Shown in pieces: positions 34,214-43,825 of a DNA stretch of 64,000 nucleotides (position 1 is the stretch's first letter; each line of letters starts with the position of its first letter). The notes beneath the pieces are model-generated. The model was not told where the DNA came from and did no database searches. It was given only the letters and a program-made list of their open reading frames with translations. The DNA comes from Cymbomonas tetramitiformis. Its lineage: Eukaryota; Chlorophyta; Pyramimonadophyceae; Pyramimonadales; Pyramimonadaceae. The stretch is from the NCBI GenBank assembly GCA_001247695.2, contig LGRX02034572.1:1-64000 (forward strand), given 5' to 3'. Position numbers and translations under genes: made by a program.

Positions 34214-34822
34214 TTATAAGTTGTCTGTCACCGATTGAGCACCACCAGGCCCAAGTGGGCAAGGTGGATCCACAGCCGAAAGTAAAGCAACTGAAGAACC
34301 GAGATAAGCAGAATCCCATGGCGGTTTGAGCATTGAAGAAAGAGACAAAAGAACTCGATCGTCAGGTGGCCAATCACGGATGTCCAGAGAGCCAAGCGGC
34401 GGATCCGGAGCAAAGAGATCTCCAGTAGACCGATGGACGGTGACTCCGGGCTCAACCAGGCCCCTGTCACCACCGCCCACGGCAACCAGAGATGCCGTAG
34501 CACTGGCCAACAGAGAACAGCAGAGCATCGAGGACATCAATGCACACCGGAGAAAACTCGGCGGAGCCCGTGGACGGCAAACCGGAGCTGCTAGTGGCGA
34601 TGCTCCCCCGTCAGAGTCATGCTCAAGAGTGCCGAAGGAGTCAAAAGCCACTTGCTGCCCGCCGTCAGAGTCATTGTCAGAGCCTTGGTCGTTGTCAGAG
34701 ACCTCAGAGCCAATGTCAGAAGTCTCAATCGTCATGCCAGCAAACAGCGGAGCCGGTGCAGAGTCGCCAAGCTGGAGCGATGGGACAGAACCAGGCAAGC
34801 CGAGAGAGCCAGGGACAGCCAC
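34214..34822 (-). CDS. Second ORF of LTR element 2 (acidic, Ser/Asp-rich)
   Basis: A 202-residue minus-strand frame overlapping the end of the Gag-like ORF by about 90 nt in the -1 frame. It starts MAVPGSLGLPGSVPSLQLGD, has an Asp/Ser-rich run (SDNDQGSDNDSDGG), a hydrophobic stretch (MLCCSLLASATASLVAV) and a Pro/Leu-rich end. Element 1 has a similarly placed acidic and hydrophobic C-terminal region in another frame, so the fusion may have been part of the ancestral Gag. It could be reached by -1 frameshifting or be a decayed extension. No protease or polymerase motif. Confidence 0.45.
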   Translation of the reverse strand: MAVPGSLGLPGSVPSLQLGDSAPAPLFAGMTIETSDIGSEVSDNDQGSDNDSDGGQQVAFDSFGTLEHDSDGGASPLAAPVCRPRAPPSFLRCALMSSMLCCSLLASATASLVAVGGGDRGLVEPGVTVHRSTGDLFAPDPPLGSLDIRDWPPDDRVLLSLSSMLKPPWDSAYLGSSVALLSAVDPPCPLGPGGAQSVTDNL

Positions 34823-36312
34823 TGGGGGTCATGAGCCGTAGGCACACCACCAGCCACGAGTGCAGAGGGATCCCGAACCGCAGGCGGTGGCGGAATCGAA
34901 CCCCGTGCACCCGAGTGGAACGTGGCTAGAGGAAAGTGAGCCTCGCCGTCATCGCCAGCTGCCGCATCCTGAGCGGAAGCCGCCGCATCCTGAAAGTGCT
35001 TCAGAGATGTGGGCTCAGCCGGCACAAAGGAATGCGCCGACAGCTCGCACACCTCTGGGCGACCCTCCATCGTGCAGAGCGACTCGAAGGCGTGCTCATC
35101 CCCCGCGTCATAGAAACGCTGGAAACGAACAGCCAAGCAGTCAGTCTCGTAGTCTTCAACCGCACCACAATAGTGGGCAGAGTGAAGACCGCCGTTGGGG
35201 CATTCAGCATGCCAGTGCTTTAAACCACTTTGTGCACACACCGCATTCTGGTTGTGGGGCACGAAGGCACCACTCTTCTTGTCAAATGAGACATGAGGAG
35301 CGGTGCGAAGCGGTTTAACACCAGCACGATGATGCTTAGCAGCAGAGCGGGTAAGGTGCTTGCCCGCAGGCGGAGGCCCTTCCCGCTTCTGCCGCTTCAA
35401 GTCACGAATGTCCTGTTGCATGCGCTCCAGCTGCTTCTGCAGACTGGACAACGCCGCAGCTAGGTCAGACGCGCCATCGCCGAATGACAGAGCAGATATA
35501 GGGGTGCCAGAGACTTTCAGGCCGTGGCGGAATTGCTCCCGCACACGAGCCTGAATAGTCAGGAGAGACACGCCCTGTCGCTGGTCAGCCCGAGCCAAGG
35601 AATTAGCCAAGTCGCGGTATAAAGCCGCATTGCCGAGAGCCTTGAGAAACTGCCGCTTCACCGCGTCCTCTGGCAAGTTGTGGGAACGCTGAACGTCCCG
35701 CAACAGGCCATTGAACTCACGGATGTCACGGTCAGGATCTTCGCTGCTGGGGATGCGAACCGCCAGCAGCGACTCAAAAGAGTCAAAGGGTTCTGAGCGT
35801 TCCTGGAGCATGCGCACTACCTCAAGGGCAGCGCGCTTGCCATCCCCAGGAACGTCAGACCCAGAGGCCTCAAGCCAGTCACGAGCAGGTGATCCAGGGC
35901 GAGCCAGAAACGTCAGAGCCGAAAGCAGCAACTCGTTTGCCTCATGCCTAGCCTCAACAGTCATGTTGGCCAAGTCAAACAGGGGAGCAAATGCCTGTGA
36001 CTGGAGTAGAAACTGTGCGCGAAGCTCATGCATAAGCTGTGAAAAAATGTCCACTGCGTCGGTCTCTGTGCCAGCGAAGCGGTCCGACTTGTCTCCGAGA
36101 ATTTTCGTGGCAACGACTTTTGCAACCTTCCTGTCAAAATTTTCGCGAGCTAGCTGCTGACATTTCTCAAGAACCTCTCTCGCAGCTGCGGTGGTCGGAG
36201 CCGGAAGCTGCGGTGTCTGCGGTGTCGCTGAGTGCTGTGCACCCACATCATCAAAAATCGTTTCTAATCTACGGACGCGAGACCGCGTCATTCTATTTGC
36301 TGTAGCAACCAT
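34732..36312 (-). CDS. Gag-like protein of LTR element 2 (about 526 aa)
   Basis: Structural protein of a retrotransposon particle, by inference. The frame is open from 36369; I choose the ATG at 36312 (MVATANRMTRSRVRRLETIF) because it aligns with the start of the element 1 Gag. In order: basic N-terminus; helical capsid-like core with LARPGSPARDWLEASG, GDGKRAALEVVRML and DPDRDIREFNGLLRDVQRSH; a coiled coil (AAALSSLQKQLERMQQDIRD); a basic patch (LKRQKREG); and a Cys/His cluster (CAQSGLKHWHAEC) that is not a canonical CCHC knuckle. Unlike element 1's copy, this frame is intact. It resembles copia-type Gag in layout. With no Pol in the element, it would depend on another element for reverse transcription. 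Confidence 0.75.
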   Translation of the reverse strand: MVATANRMTRSRVRRLETIFDDVGAQHSATPQTPQLPAPTTAAAREVLEKCQQLARENFDRKVAKVVATKILGDKSDRFAGTETDAVDIFSQLMHELRAQFLLQSQAFAPLFDLANMTVEARHEANELLLSALTFLARPGSPARDWLEASGSDVPGDGKRAALEVVRMLQERSEPFDSFESLLAVRIPSSEDPDRDIREFNGLLRDVQRSHNLPEDAVKRQFLKALGNAALYRDLANSLARADQRQGVSLLTIQARVREQFRHGLKVSGTPISALSFGDGASDLAAALSSLQKQLERMQQDIRDLKRQKREGPPPAGKHLTRSAAKHHRAGVKPLRTAPHVSFDKKSGAFVPHNQNAVCAQSGLKHWHAECPNGGLHSAHYCGAVEDYETDCLAVRFQRFYDAGDEHAFESLCTMEGRPEVCELSAHSFVPAEPTSLKHFQDAAASAQDAAAGDDGEAHFPLATFHSGARGSIPPPPAVRDPSALVAGGVPTAHDPQWLSLALSACLVLSHRSSLATLHRLRCLLA

Positions 36313-36752
36313 GATGGAGAGACTACGGAAGAGCTGAGCAAGCGAGGGTGGTGGCATAAGATTCCGCACAGCGGCCAGACAACCTGTAGAAGCCTCAGCA
36401 GAACAAGATCAAAACTCACAGGTCGTGAGCGTAAGCATGAGAGCGGCCAAAATCCGCAGCGTGTGGAGCGACCTCGCCAGAGCTAGTGGCGCACGTAGCA
36501 AATCAACCCTCGTCGCGACGATACTGCTGCAAAAAAAAATAACCCGTCACAAATTGCTGATCTCCTGCGCAGCGAAGGCGAGCACAAGGCGTGCCGCCAT
36601 CACCGCCAAGCTAAAAGGCCATACCGCGAGAATAATACACCACCGCCCAAGTGGGCGCTCAGCCCCTCCTACGTCCTACTTAGCCGAACATGGCAACAGC
36701 AAGGCGCTGTGCCATCATCAGAATCACCGGAAAGCCGGTGCGGGCCATAACC

Positions 36753-36981
36753 TGCGAGGAAGACAGATACGCTGTCCGGCTAAGCTCGCTAGGAATCAAA
36801 CTGATAATCTCCTAAACAGTGTCTGGCCGAGGCTTTATGCTCTTGGAAACCCAGACAGTAAACAATGACTGTACTACTGTACAGTACAGTGCTAGGATGT
36901 CACGGACACGAGACGGAAGCAGGGTCAGGCTAGGGGCTAGTCAGAGCCCATAATAACTAAGCCTAAACCCGAAGTCCAGCA
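36753..36981 (-). repeat. 5' LTR of element 2
   Basis: 229 bp copy. On the minus strand it is followed by GGTTATGG, the primer-binding site, at 36752-36745. Confidence 0.92.
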
Positions 36982-36986
36982 CCAGG

Positions 36987-37201
36987 CTCTATATCGGTTT
37001 GGTTTTTTGGTATCGATAATCGGCACAATCGATAAATAATCGATTATTTGGGCATTTACATGTAAATTGTTATAAATAAAATATGGAACATCAAAACCTG
37101 CACAATCGATAGTTTAATATTGCAATCCGATAATCGGCGATAAATACGATATATCGATATCGATAGTATCGGGTTATCGGAAATATCGATATAGAGCCTT
37201 G
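36987..37201. mobile_element. hAT-type MITE split by LTR element 2
   Basis: Right part of a 219-bp MITE. Its first 4 bases (CAGG, 33708-33711) lie on the other side of LTR element 2. Inverted ends are CAGGCTCTATATCG and CGATATAGAGCCTTG. The 8-bp duplication CGGGGAAC is at 33700-33707 and 37202-37209. The interior is rich in ATCGAT palindromes. The order of events is therefore MITE first, LTR element second. Confidence 0.85.
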
Positions 37202-37302
37202 CGGGGAACCCAATCTTGCCCCCCCACTTCGTAAGAGGGAGGCACAGTGGGTCTCCTGTCTGTCACCCCTTGGCCCGAGATGTCACCAGTGTCCGTTGTC
37301 AC

Positions 37303-37413
37303 AGTTAGCCGTGTGCCATAAACACTCACCTAAGTATTTTATACCATCTTAGTATCCGAGAACACCCGCCTCTGCGAAACTGTTCTGCTCCTTAGCACCC
37401 GACATATATATAT

Positions 37414-37447
<34 letters not shown>

Positions 37448-37450
37448 TGT
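37303..37450 (+). repeat. Repeat of about 125 bp, copy 2 (empty site), with (TA)n
   Basis: Uninterrupted version of the repeat at 27669-28862. It contains a pure TA run of about 28 bp at 37418-37446, where the other copy carries the MULE-like element. Its left end also lacks the element that abuts the other copy at 27668. Confidence 0.85.
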
Positions 37451-39187
37451 TTCTGCGCAAGCATGACCGGTGTGGGGGGCATGGTATTGCCGGGCTGTCC
37501 CCAAACACCAACGTGGCGACCTTCAAAATCCATAACATACCCAAAGGGGGGGGGGTGTGGTATGACGGGGGTGTGTCAAAACTGCCGCTAGCGGCCCATC
37601 CGCTAGCGCGCTAGCGCGCCAATTTTCAGCCTTGGATCACGCCTCATCGATCATATCCTTACTTCCTTATACGTTACAGTAGACCGTATCCAACTATCCA
37701 CAAAGGTTGAAAGGAGAAAGGTCTACAGTAAATAATAAGGTGTAAGGACAATAGCATAGCGATAGGCTACAGTCTCAGGCCTAGCGCTACAGTACGGAGT
37801 AGGGCGAAACATTCAACATGGAACATCGAACATGTGTCACATCCAACATCCAGCGCTTGAGTTTTCAGCACGCTCGACTGATGACTCTGCACTAAGATGC
37901 ACTCTCCTCTCGTCGTCTCATCAGCGAGGGCGTTTGTGTTTTCAAATCGAAATCAAATGAAAATGTTCTGCATTTTTAGTTTCCGCTTCCTGTTCCTCCC
38001 CTTCGCCTTAGGCGTGTGCAGTAGAGGTTTAGACTCGAAAGATCTCGCAACAGGCGCGGAATCACCAGACGTCCCAACCGGCAACACCTTTATTAATTGT
38101 AGACCGTAGTTGTTGCCGAAACATTGCGATACAGTCCATATAGAATGATATCATGTGCAAATTCGCAGTGTCACTGAAACTGCACAGTGTGCAGCCGTGG
38201 CGCTCTACGTCCACCGCCATAACGGACCAGCATTCTCTACTGCGATAGCAACGTTCTGTAGCAAGTTTGAGCGCATAGCGATGGGAACATAGCAAAACTA
38301 TCCAGTGCAACCTCCGACACTCCAGGTAAAGAAGCACAATTTGACTTCACCCCCTTGGGTTGAAGCACTTCCCAATATAACACCTGTCGTAAATTCTTAC
38401 TCTGAGTAGACAGGGCTCGAGAAAACCATATTTCTACCAGCATCTCGCTCTTCATTCGCTTCTGCGATGTTACCACTTGCCACTGCTATCATTGAACACT
38501 ACAGCTGGCATTTGCCGGCACAGTGAAAGTTCCGGAGCATGTACCTCGACGTAACGTCATCTTCCAAATCAGAGTTGTTTGCTGTGACTTGTGTGAGCGT
38601 TTTAAGGAATGCTTATTCGCCTGTCTATTTTCATCCAGTAGCACTTCACAGAGCCTGTTCCATAGAAAGCAAATTGCGCTATGCGTTCAAATTTGAATAT
38701 GGGCGCTCGCACTTTTGGAACCCTACCCGTTAGAGCAAGTGTCTGACCATTTTTTTCTGGATCCCACGCTATTCCATCATAACGTGGAATCAAGTGAAAA
38801 TAATGTCGCAGCTGAGCGCATATGCACTTTGTTTTCCCCTCGCGAAGTGGTTGAAGGGTTTGAGCTTGACCGGGCCACCTTCCCGATACTTGCTTACTTC
38901 TCACTAGTGGATAAACCAGGAGAAACGGACGCTCTTGGTCTGCTTCCCGTGTGCTCAACTTGACTATCTAGCACTCTCTAGTTTCAGTCGACACGGTCAT
39001 CAAGTCCCTGGTCAAGTGTGCAGTGGCGCAAATGCATTCCAGGGTGCTCTGTTCGAACGAAGACGGCTGCAGCCTCGCGTCCCTACCGCGAAATCTATTC
39101 AAAGGACTCTGTGAAAGCCTCCCCTTTTTTTTCATCTGATCACAGTGTAGAGTGTACGGAAATGTGTGTAGGAAATTTCCGACCGAA
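37451..39187. other. Spacer with a possible short secreted-type ORF
   Basis: No firm gene. A plus-strand frame at 37897-38109 contains MKMFCIFSFRFLFLPFALGV, which looks like a signal peptide, then a short Asp/Pro-rich tail; it could be a first exon. A second frame around 38720-38960 (FELDRATFPILAYFSLVDKP) is open for about 75 codons just upstream of the proline-rich exons and could belong to that gene. At 37672-37735, TTACAGTAGACC and GGTCTACAGTAAA form an inverted pair 60 bp apart. Confidence 0.35.
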
Positions 39188-42100
39188 GATGCCCCTGGTT
39201 CCGCCTCCAGCTCCTGGCTACAACAAAGGATCTGGAGCGATGCCCTCTTCTTTCAACGACGAATTCCAGCCGCCTTGTTCTCCCCGCACGGGTGCCGGAC
39301 ATCCTGGTATCCCTCCAAACCAGGGAGGCCCGCCGCTGGCTCCGCTTCCAAACGCCGGCGCCTTTAATCTGCCACCCCCTCCTAAGGGCATGCCGCAAGG
39401 TCCCTTCGTACCCCCTCCTTGGCAAGGTGGCGGCGGAGGAATGCAGCCGCTCCCCACGCAAAGGTGCTTACACGCCTTTCTCGCCGCGAACTTCCACAAT
39501 CAGCGACCTTAAACGCGCTTTCCGATGTCGAACCTTTCGCGCGAAGCGTCCAAATGCTCCTCTCATTGCCTCGGAACCACCTGGGCCACCTTCTGCTCAT
39601 TCCTGTAAACGATCGCCTCCAACAGTATGCACGTTAACTCACACCGAGAGGTCACCTCGTATCCCACACCGAGAGGTCACCTCGTATCCCACACCGAGAG
39701 GTCACCTCGTATATGCCGTGTGCGTCCTTCCCCCAAAGCCTACGCTGCGGCACAACTCCTAACAGGCTCCGAGAGCGCTTGCGAGGAGCTCCTGGGGGGT
39801 CAGGATGACGTCAGGGGTGGCTGTGCGGGTCTGCTCACAGGACACCCGCTGTCGGCCCTCCCGCGAATGGCCCGGTGGCGCCTCCCGTGCAGGGCAGCCT
39901 CGGGATGCTTCCCCCGCTGAGCCCACCCTCTCAGCCTGCTCTGCTGTTTATGACCGGGCAGCCCCCGCCAAGTTTCGTGGGAGGTCCCCCTGGATCAGCC
40001 CAGGGGCCCATGCCTCCCCCGTCCAGCGCCTCCCCTCTTCCGCCGAGCTTCCAGGGCTCCGCGCAGCTGCTTCCGCCGCCGCCGCCTCCCCCACCACCTC
40101 CGCAAGGCATCCCGCCCTTTAGCGCGGCGAACGTGCCCGTGCTGCAGCCCCTGCAGCCACTTCAGCCGCTCTCGGGCTCGCCCTGTGCTCCCGGGATCAA
40201 TCAAGGTGCGCCGCCGCCGCCTCCTGGGTTCCCGAGCGCAGCACAGCGCCGCGCCACTCTTGAGCTCTGCGGTCAAGCGCGCGTCAGGCCTGACTCGGCC
40301 TCAGGCAACTTCCTCCGGTTCTTGCCTGCAGACCCTTGCAGCGGGTCCTGCATATGGCCCTCGGACGTCACAGGGAGACCACTGCGTGGAATTCCTTGAG
40401 GCAGGGCGGAGGCATTCCCAAGACACCTGCAACTATTCCCTGAGACGGCTTGGGAGCGTTCGAGACCCCTGCGGATGGGCCTTGATACGGCTTGGGAGCG
40501 TGAAAGGAGACCCCCCTTTGGGGGCGCTCCCTAAACCCCCCTGGGAGGGTGGTCCCTGAGACGGCTTGGGAGTACGACAGGGAGACCCTTCTTGGGGGAC
40601 GTCCCTCTGGCAACTTGGCAGCGTGACCATGAGGCTGCCTCCGGGTTGGTCGCTGAGGCGGCTTGGGCACACGATAGGGAGACCTCCCTTTGGGCTGGTC
40701 GCTGAGGCGGCTTGGGAGTAGCGCCACATTCGAGCTTCCATGCGGGTTCCCTGAAGCAACTTGGGGACCCTTGGAGAGAGACCTGCTCTTGGGTGCTCCT
40801 GGCAACGGCTTTGGAGCGTGGCCGGGCGCCCCCTTGCAGGCCGTCCCTGAGGTACCTTTGGAGTGTCTCAGTGACCCCCTTGCAGGCCGTCCCTGATACA
40901 GCTTGGGGGCCTGCCATGTAGACCTCTTTGGGGGGTCCTTGCGATGCCAAGAGGGTGTCACAGAGAGGCCACCTGGCGCACTCTCTGAGGCCCGGTAGGT
41001 GTGCCCCCTGCGGGGGGGGTCCCTGAGACGGCTTTTGGGGCCTATCCGCAAGCTTGCTTCTATATTTACCCTCAACGATTCAGGTGAGGGGCGCTGGTCC
41101 GAGCGTGCGACGGTGCCCCAATCATTGAAGGAGGCGCTGGAATGGGTGGCGGCACGCGCAGCTCTCAACTCCAGCCGCCAGCTGCCAGAGCCGTCCGCAG
41201 GCCTGCCGCCGCTGCCACAGCTCAACGTGCAGGGTGCTGCCCCGGGGCAGACCGGCCGCCCCCAGTCAGTCTACCTCCCTGAGCAGCACCCTCCATGCCA
41301 TCGCCCCCCTTCCGCCCCTCAGCCGCTGGAACCAGGCGCATCCCAACCACTTCAAAGCTACCCGCCGTACCCCCCTCCCCTATTCAACCCTCCTCCTCCG
41401 CCTCCGTCGGCTTTTAGCCCCCCTCCATCAAGTTCCTCACCTACCTTCTCCCGGCCGCCTCCCTTTTTTGGGGTTGACATTCCTCCAGGCCCCCCCCCTC
41501 CCCTATGCCAACCGGCAGGCGGTGGCATGCCCCTGCCCCAGCTTCCCTCGCCTGTGGGACCTCCCGGGCAGCAGCCTCTGCCGCCTCTCCCGATGTTCCC
41601 GAGCGTTCTCCACGATCCCCAGCAGTTGCCTCCCCCGCCCCCCTGGCAGACGCCTGGGATGGAGCTCGCGCCAAATGGACCGCCGCCACACACGGGGAAT
41701 TTTGCAGCGCTGCCACCACCTCCGCAGGTGGGCATTCCCTTCAGTGGTGATTGTTAGGAGGTGGCACGCTAGCATCGTGCGGGGCGCCCACACTTCGAGC
41801 GCACAGCTCAGCGGACATGGCATCGGCAGCAGCTCGCGAGCTCGATTTCCTTGGTGAAGCACTGAGCTGTGCGTGCTATGTTTGCGCCTGGCTGCGAAGA
41901 CTAAGGGTTGGGGGGGGACGGTGGTGGCGCGGATTCCGGTACCGCACCCAGACTGCCTCAGCTGTAGCAGCGCATCCATTCTTTGGTTGCGCCGATTCCA
42001 CGTGGCGCACCGCGGTTGTGAGTCGCGTTGATCGCGTCGACCGCAGAATTGGAGCGCTGTGTAAATTGCTCGAGAGGATCTATAGCAACGTGCTGAAATT

Positions 42101-42472
42101 ATGTGAAATGGACCTGAACGCAGTGCATGCTTGAACGCCCGGCACTGGCATCGTCATCATCATCATCATCAGTGGCTGGCGAACGCCCAATGAGCGTTAG
42201 CATCATCAGCATCAGTGGCTCTTGAAAGCGTAGTGAGCTTTGCCACCGTGCGCATCTGAGCTGGGAAGTCCGCCACTTGCGCCGTGCAGATGCATGACGG
42301 GCCCCACAGCATGCCTCAGGCCGCGTTCCACCCGCCGCCGCCGGATGTTGTTCACGGAGTAGCAACGCTCTCGGTGGAACCCCCGGTGGAACCGTACATG
42401 CCCCCGCCCATGAGTGGTGCGCCCTCCTGGCTCGCCTGCACTCCTTCTCTCCCCTTGCCACTTCGAAGCTGA
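39188..42472 (+). CDS. Proline-rich protein exons (possible N-terminal part of the RRM gene)
   Basis: Several plus-strand exons with GT-AG-like borders encode strongly Pro/Gly/Gln-rich sequence: about 39190-39463 (MPLVPPPAPGYNKGSG...), about 39841-40280 after CTCACAG (polyproline run, then PVLQPLQPLQPLSG), about 41090-41735 (ALEWVAARAALNSSRQLPEP, then PPYPPPLFNPPPPPPSAF) and about 42288-42472 (MHDGPHSMPQAAFHPPPP). PPPPP and PPLP runs are likely ligands for SH3, WW or profilin domains. Such tails are common in splicing and polyadenylation factors. The introns contain minisatellites. An RRM gene begins 1.4 kb downstream on the same strand and the two may be one gene. Exon ends are approximate. 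Confidence 0.6.
39640..39711 (+). repeat. 25-bp tandem repeat, about 3 copies
   Basis: CACACCGAGAGGTCACCTCG plus TATCC, repeated head to tail. The unit itself contains the palindrome GAGGTCACCTC. It lies in a probable intron of the proline-rich gene. Confidence 0.8.
40395..41035 (+). repeat. Degenerate minisatellite with CCTGAGACGGCTTGGGAG core
   Basis: About nine diverged units of roughly 70 bp, each containing (C/G)CTGAG(A/G)CGGCTTGGG(A/G)G and a GGGAGACCTCCCTTTGGG-like palindrome. ORFs on both strands through this block are periodic by-products. It sits between two proline-rich exons and is best read as an intronic minisatellite. Confidence 0.7.
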
Positions 42473-42479
42473 TCGGATG

Positions 42480-43825
42480 TGGGCAAAGGCGCGCTCATGA
42501 CGAAGCCTGAATTTTTGCTCGGCGCGGCACACTGCCTTTGACCTCTTCCCGGTCTGACGACCCCTCTTGCGAGGGTGAGCTTCGGTCAGCGCCTGGAGCT
42601 CCGCGCCACATCCGGAACTCAGCTTGTGTGCATTATCTGGTGCCCTCTGCCACCGTTCTACAGGATTGACATATGGAGAGCTCGCTCAAATTCAATTCGC
42701 GAGGTTTAGATGAAATTGTTATGGTCCAAATGCGGATCGGTGGTCACAAGAGTCCGGGTTTGGTTGACACCGAGCGGGGCGGGAGCGAAGCTGCAGCGTG
42801 GAAGCACCTCGCCCTGCACCCTTTAATGCACGGATGTGTGTGATATAAATAATCGTTAAAAATGTTTAGCAGTAAAAACTTTTTGCAACACATAGTCAAT
42901 ATGTGCATCCCGTGGCGCTAGCGCGTACGAGCAACGAGCCGTCGGCAGTGCCGCTGGGGGTTGCTGCTGGGTACCCTTGGCGGGGGTCACTGCTTGGTAC
43001 TCCTGGTAGTTGCCGCTGCTTGGCGTTGCTGCTGAGGGGTGCACCCGGGGGGATGCTGCTGGGTGCCGCCGATGGGTACCACTGCCGGGTAGCGGAATGT
43101 GCAACGAATGAGAGCTCATTTGCGTCTTGCCACGAGCCGGCGAGTGTGTACCCGTGCAAGGCGGCGAAGTTCGTCCGAGCACCTCGAGGGTCTCCGTGCA
43201 AGGTGGTTGGTCAGAAATGTTGCCGCGGTGTGCAACACGGTGTCAACAGGGGAGCGTTTGTGACACAGTTGCCCTTGGGTGCCCATGGCCGTGGTCGAGC
43301 AGTCTGTAGGATCTCCGAGGGCCGTGTGATTTCTGAGGTCTTAGTGTCGACCAATGGCTTGCGCTCACAGTGTCCATCAGTGCGTGGAACAAGACCTCTG
43401 GGGTGTTCTATGCGTGAGAGAGAGAGAGAGGAGCAGCTTGGTCTGTGCAGCCAGGAGAATGCGTAACATGCCCTGTTGTTGGTGAGCGATATGACACGAT
43501 GTGTAAAATGCGTATGCACACAGGTTGGCCTACTCCATCTGCATCTTCAGCCGATATCCCAGCTGCTCCGAGCCCCGCGGTGTGCGCCCCTCTCGCACAT
43601 CGTATGAGATTCCTTTGGAGGATGGGCCTTAGGACGCATGCTTGTCGGCATGCTCGGTGGCAGATGCAGTCTGACGGGTGGTGTGATGCGGGCTCAGGGC
43701 GCCGCGGGCAGCTTGTCAGCGCATGCGAAGTCCGCTGCGAAGGTGTGTTGTGTCCCACCGTATTGCGCTGTGTGGGTACCCACCAGAGAGACCGTGACGA
43801 GGGGGGGGGGTTAGTTCAGCCTCAG
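42480..43825. other. Probable intron or spacer between proline-rich and RRM exons
   Basis: Holds repeated TGCTGCTGGGT/GGGTACC motifs at 42940-43090 and a (GA)n run at 43423-43435. Just upstream, inside the last proline-rich interval, a (CAT)n run lies at 42152-42172. The plus-strand frame 42903-43466 is Cys/Gly/Arg-rich without a domain and is probably chance. Confidence 0.4.

Larger units (their letters stand above)
33712..36981 (-). mobile_element. LTR retrotransposon 2, Gag-only, same family as element 1
   Basis: LTRs at 33712-33954 (243 bp) and 36753-36981 (229 bp) are flanked by the 5-bp duplication CCAGG (33707-33711, 36982-36986). The coding strand is minus, so its 5' LTR is the right one. 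Reading minus, the LTR starts TGCTGGACTTCGGG and ends CTTCCTCGCA. It is followed by GGTTATGGCCCGC (primer site), and the 3' LTR is preceded by GGGTGGTG, both shared with element 1. The LTRs differ by a 14-bp length change and several substitutions, so it is older than element 1. It encodes a Gag-like ORF plus a second overlapping ORF; no polymerase. Confidence 0.93.

Noticed and set aside
34326..35318. Plus-strand ORFs opposite the LTR element 2 Gag
   Set aside because: They are antisense shadows of the 526-residue Gag-like frame, without motifs of their own.
40368..41225. Long minus-strand ORF of 285 residues
   Set aside because: It runs through an intronic minisatellite opposite clear plus-strand proline-rich exons; its repetitive Pro/Ser/Arg composition follows from the repeat.
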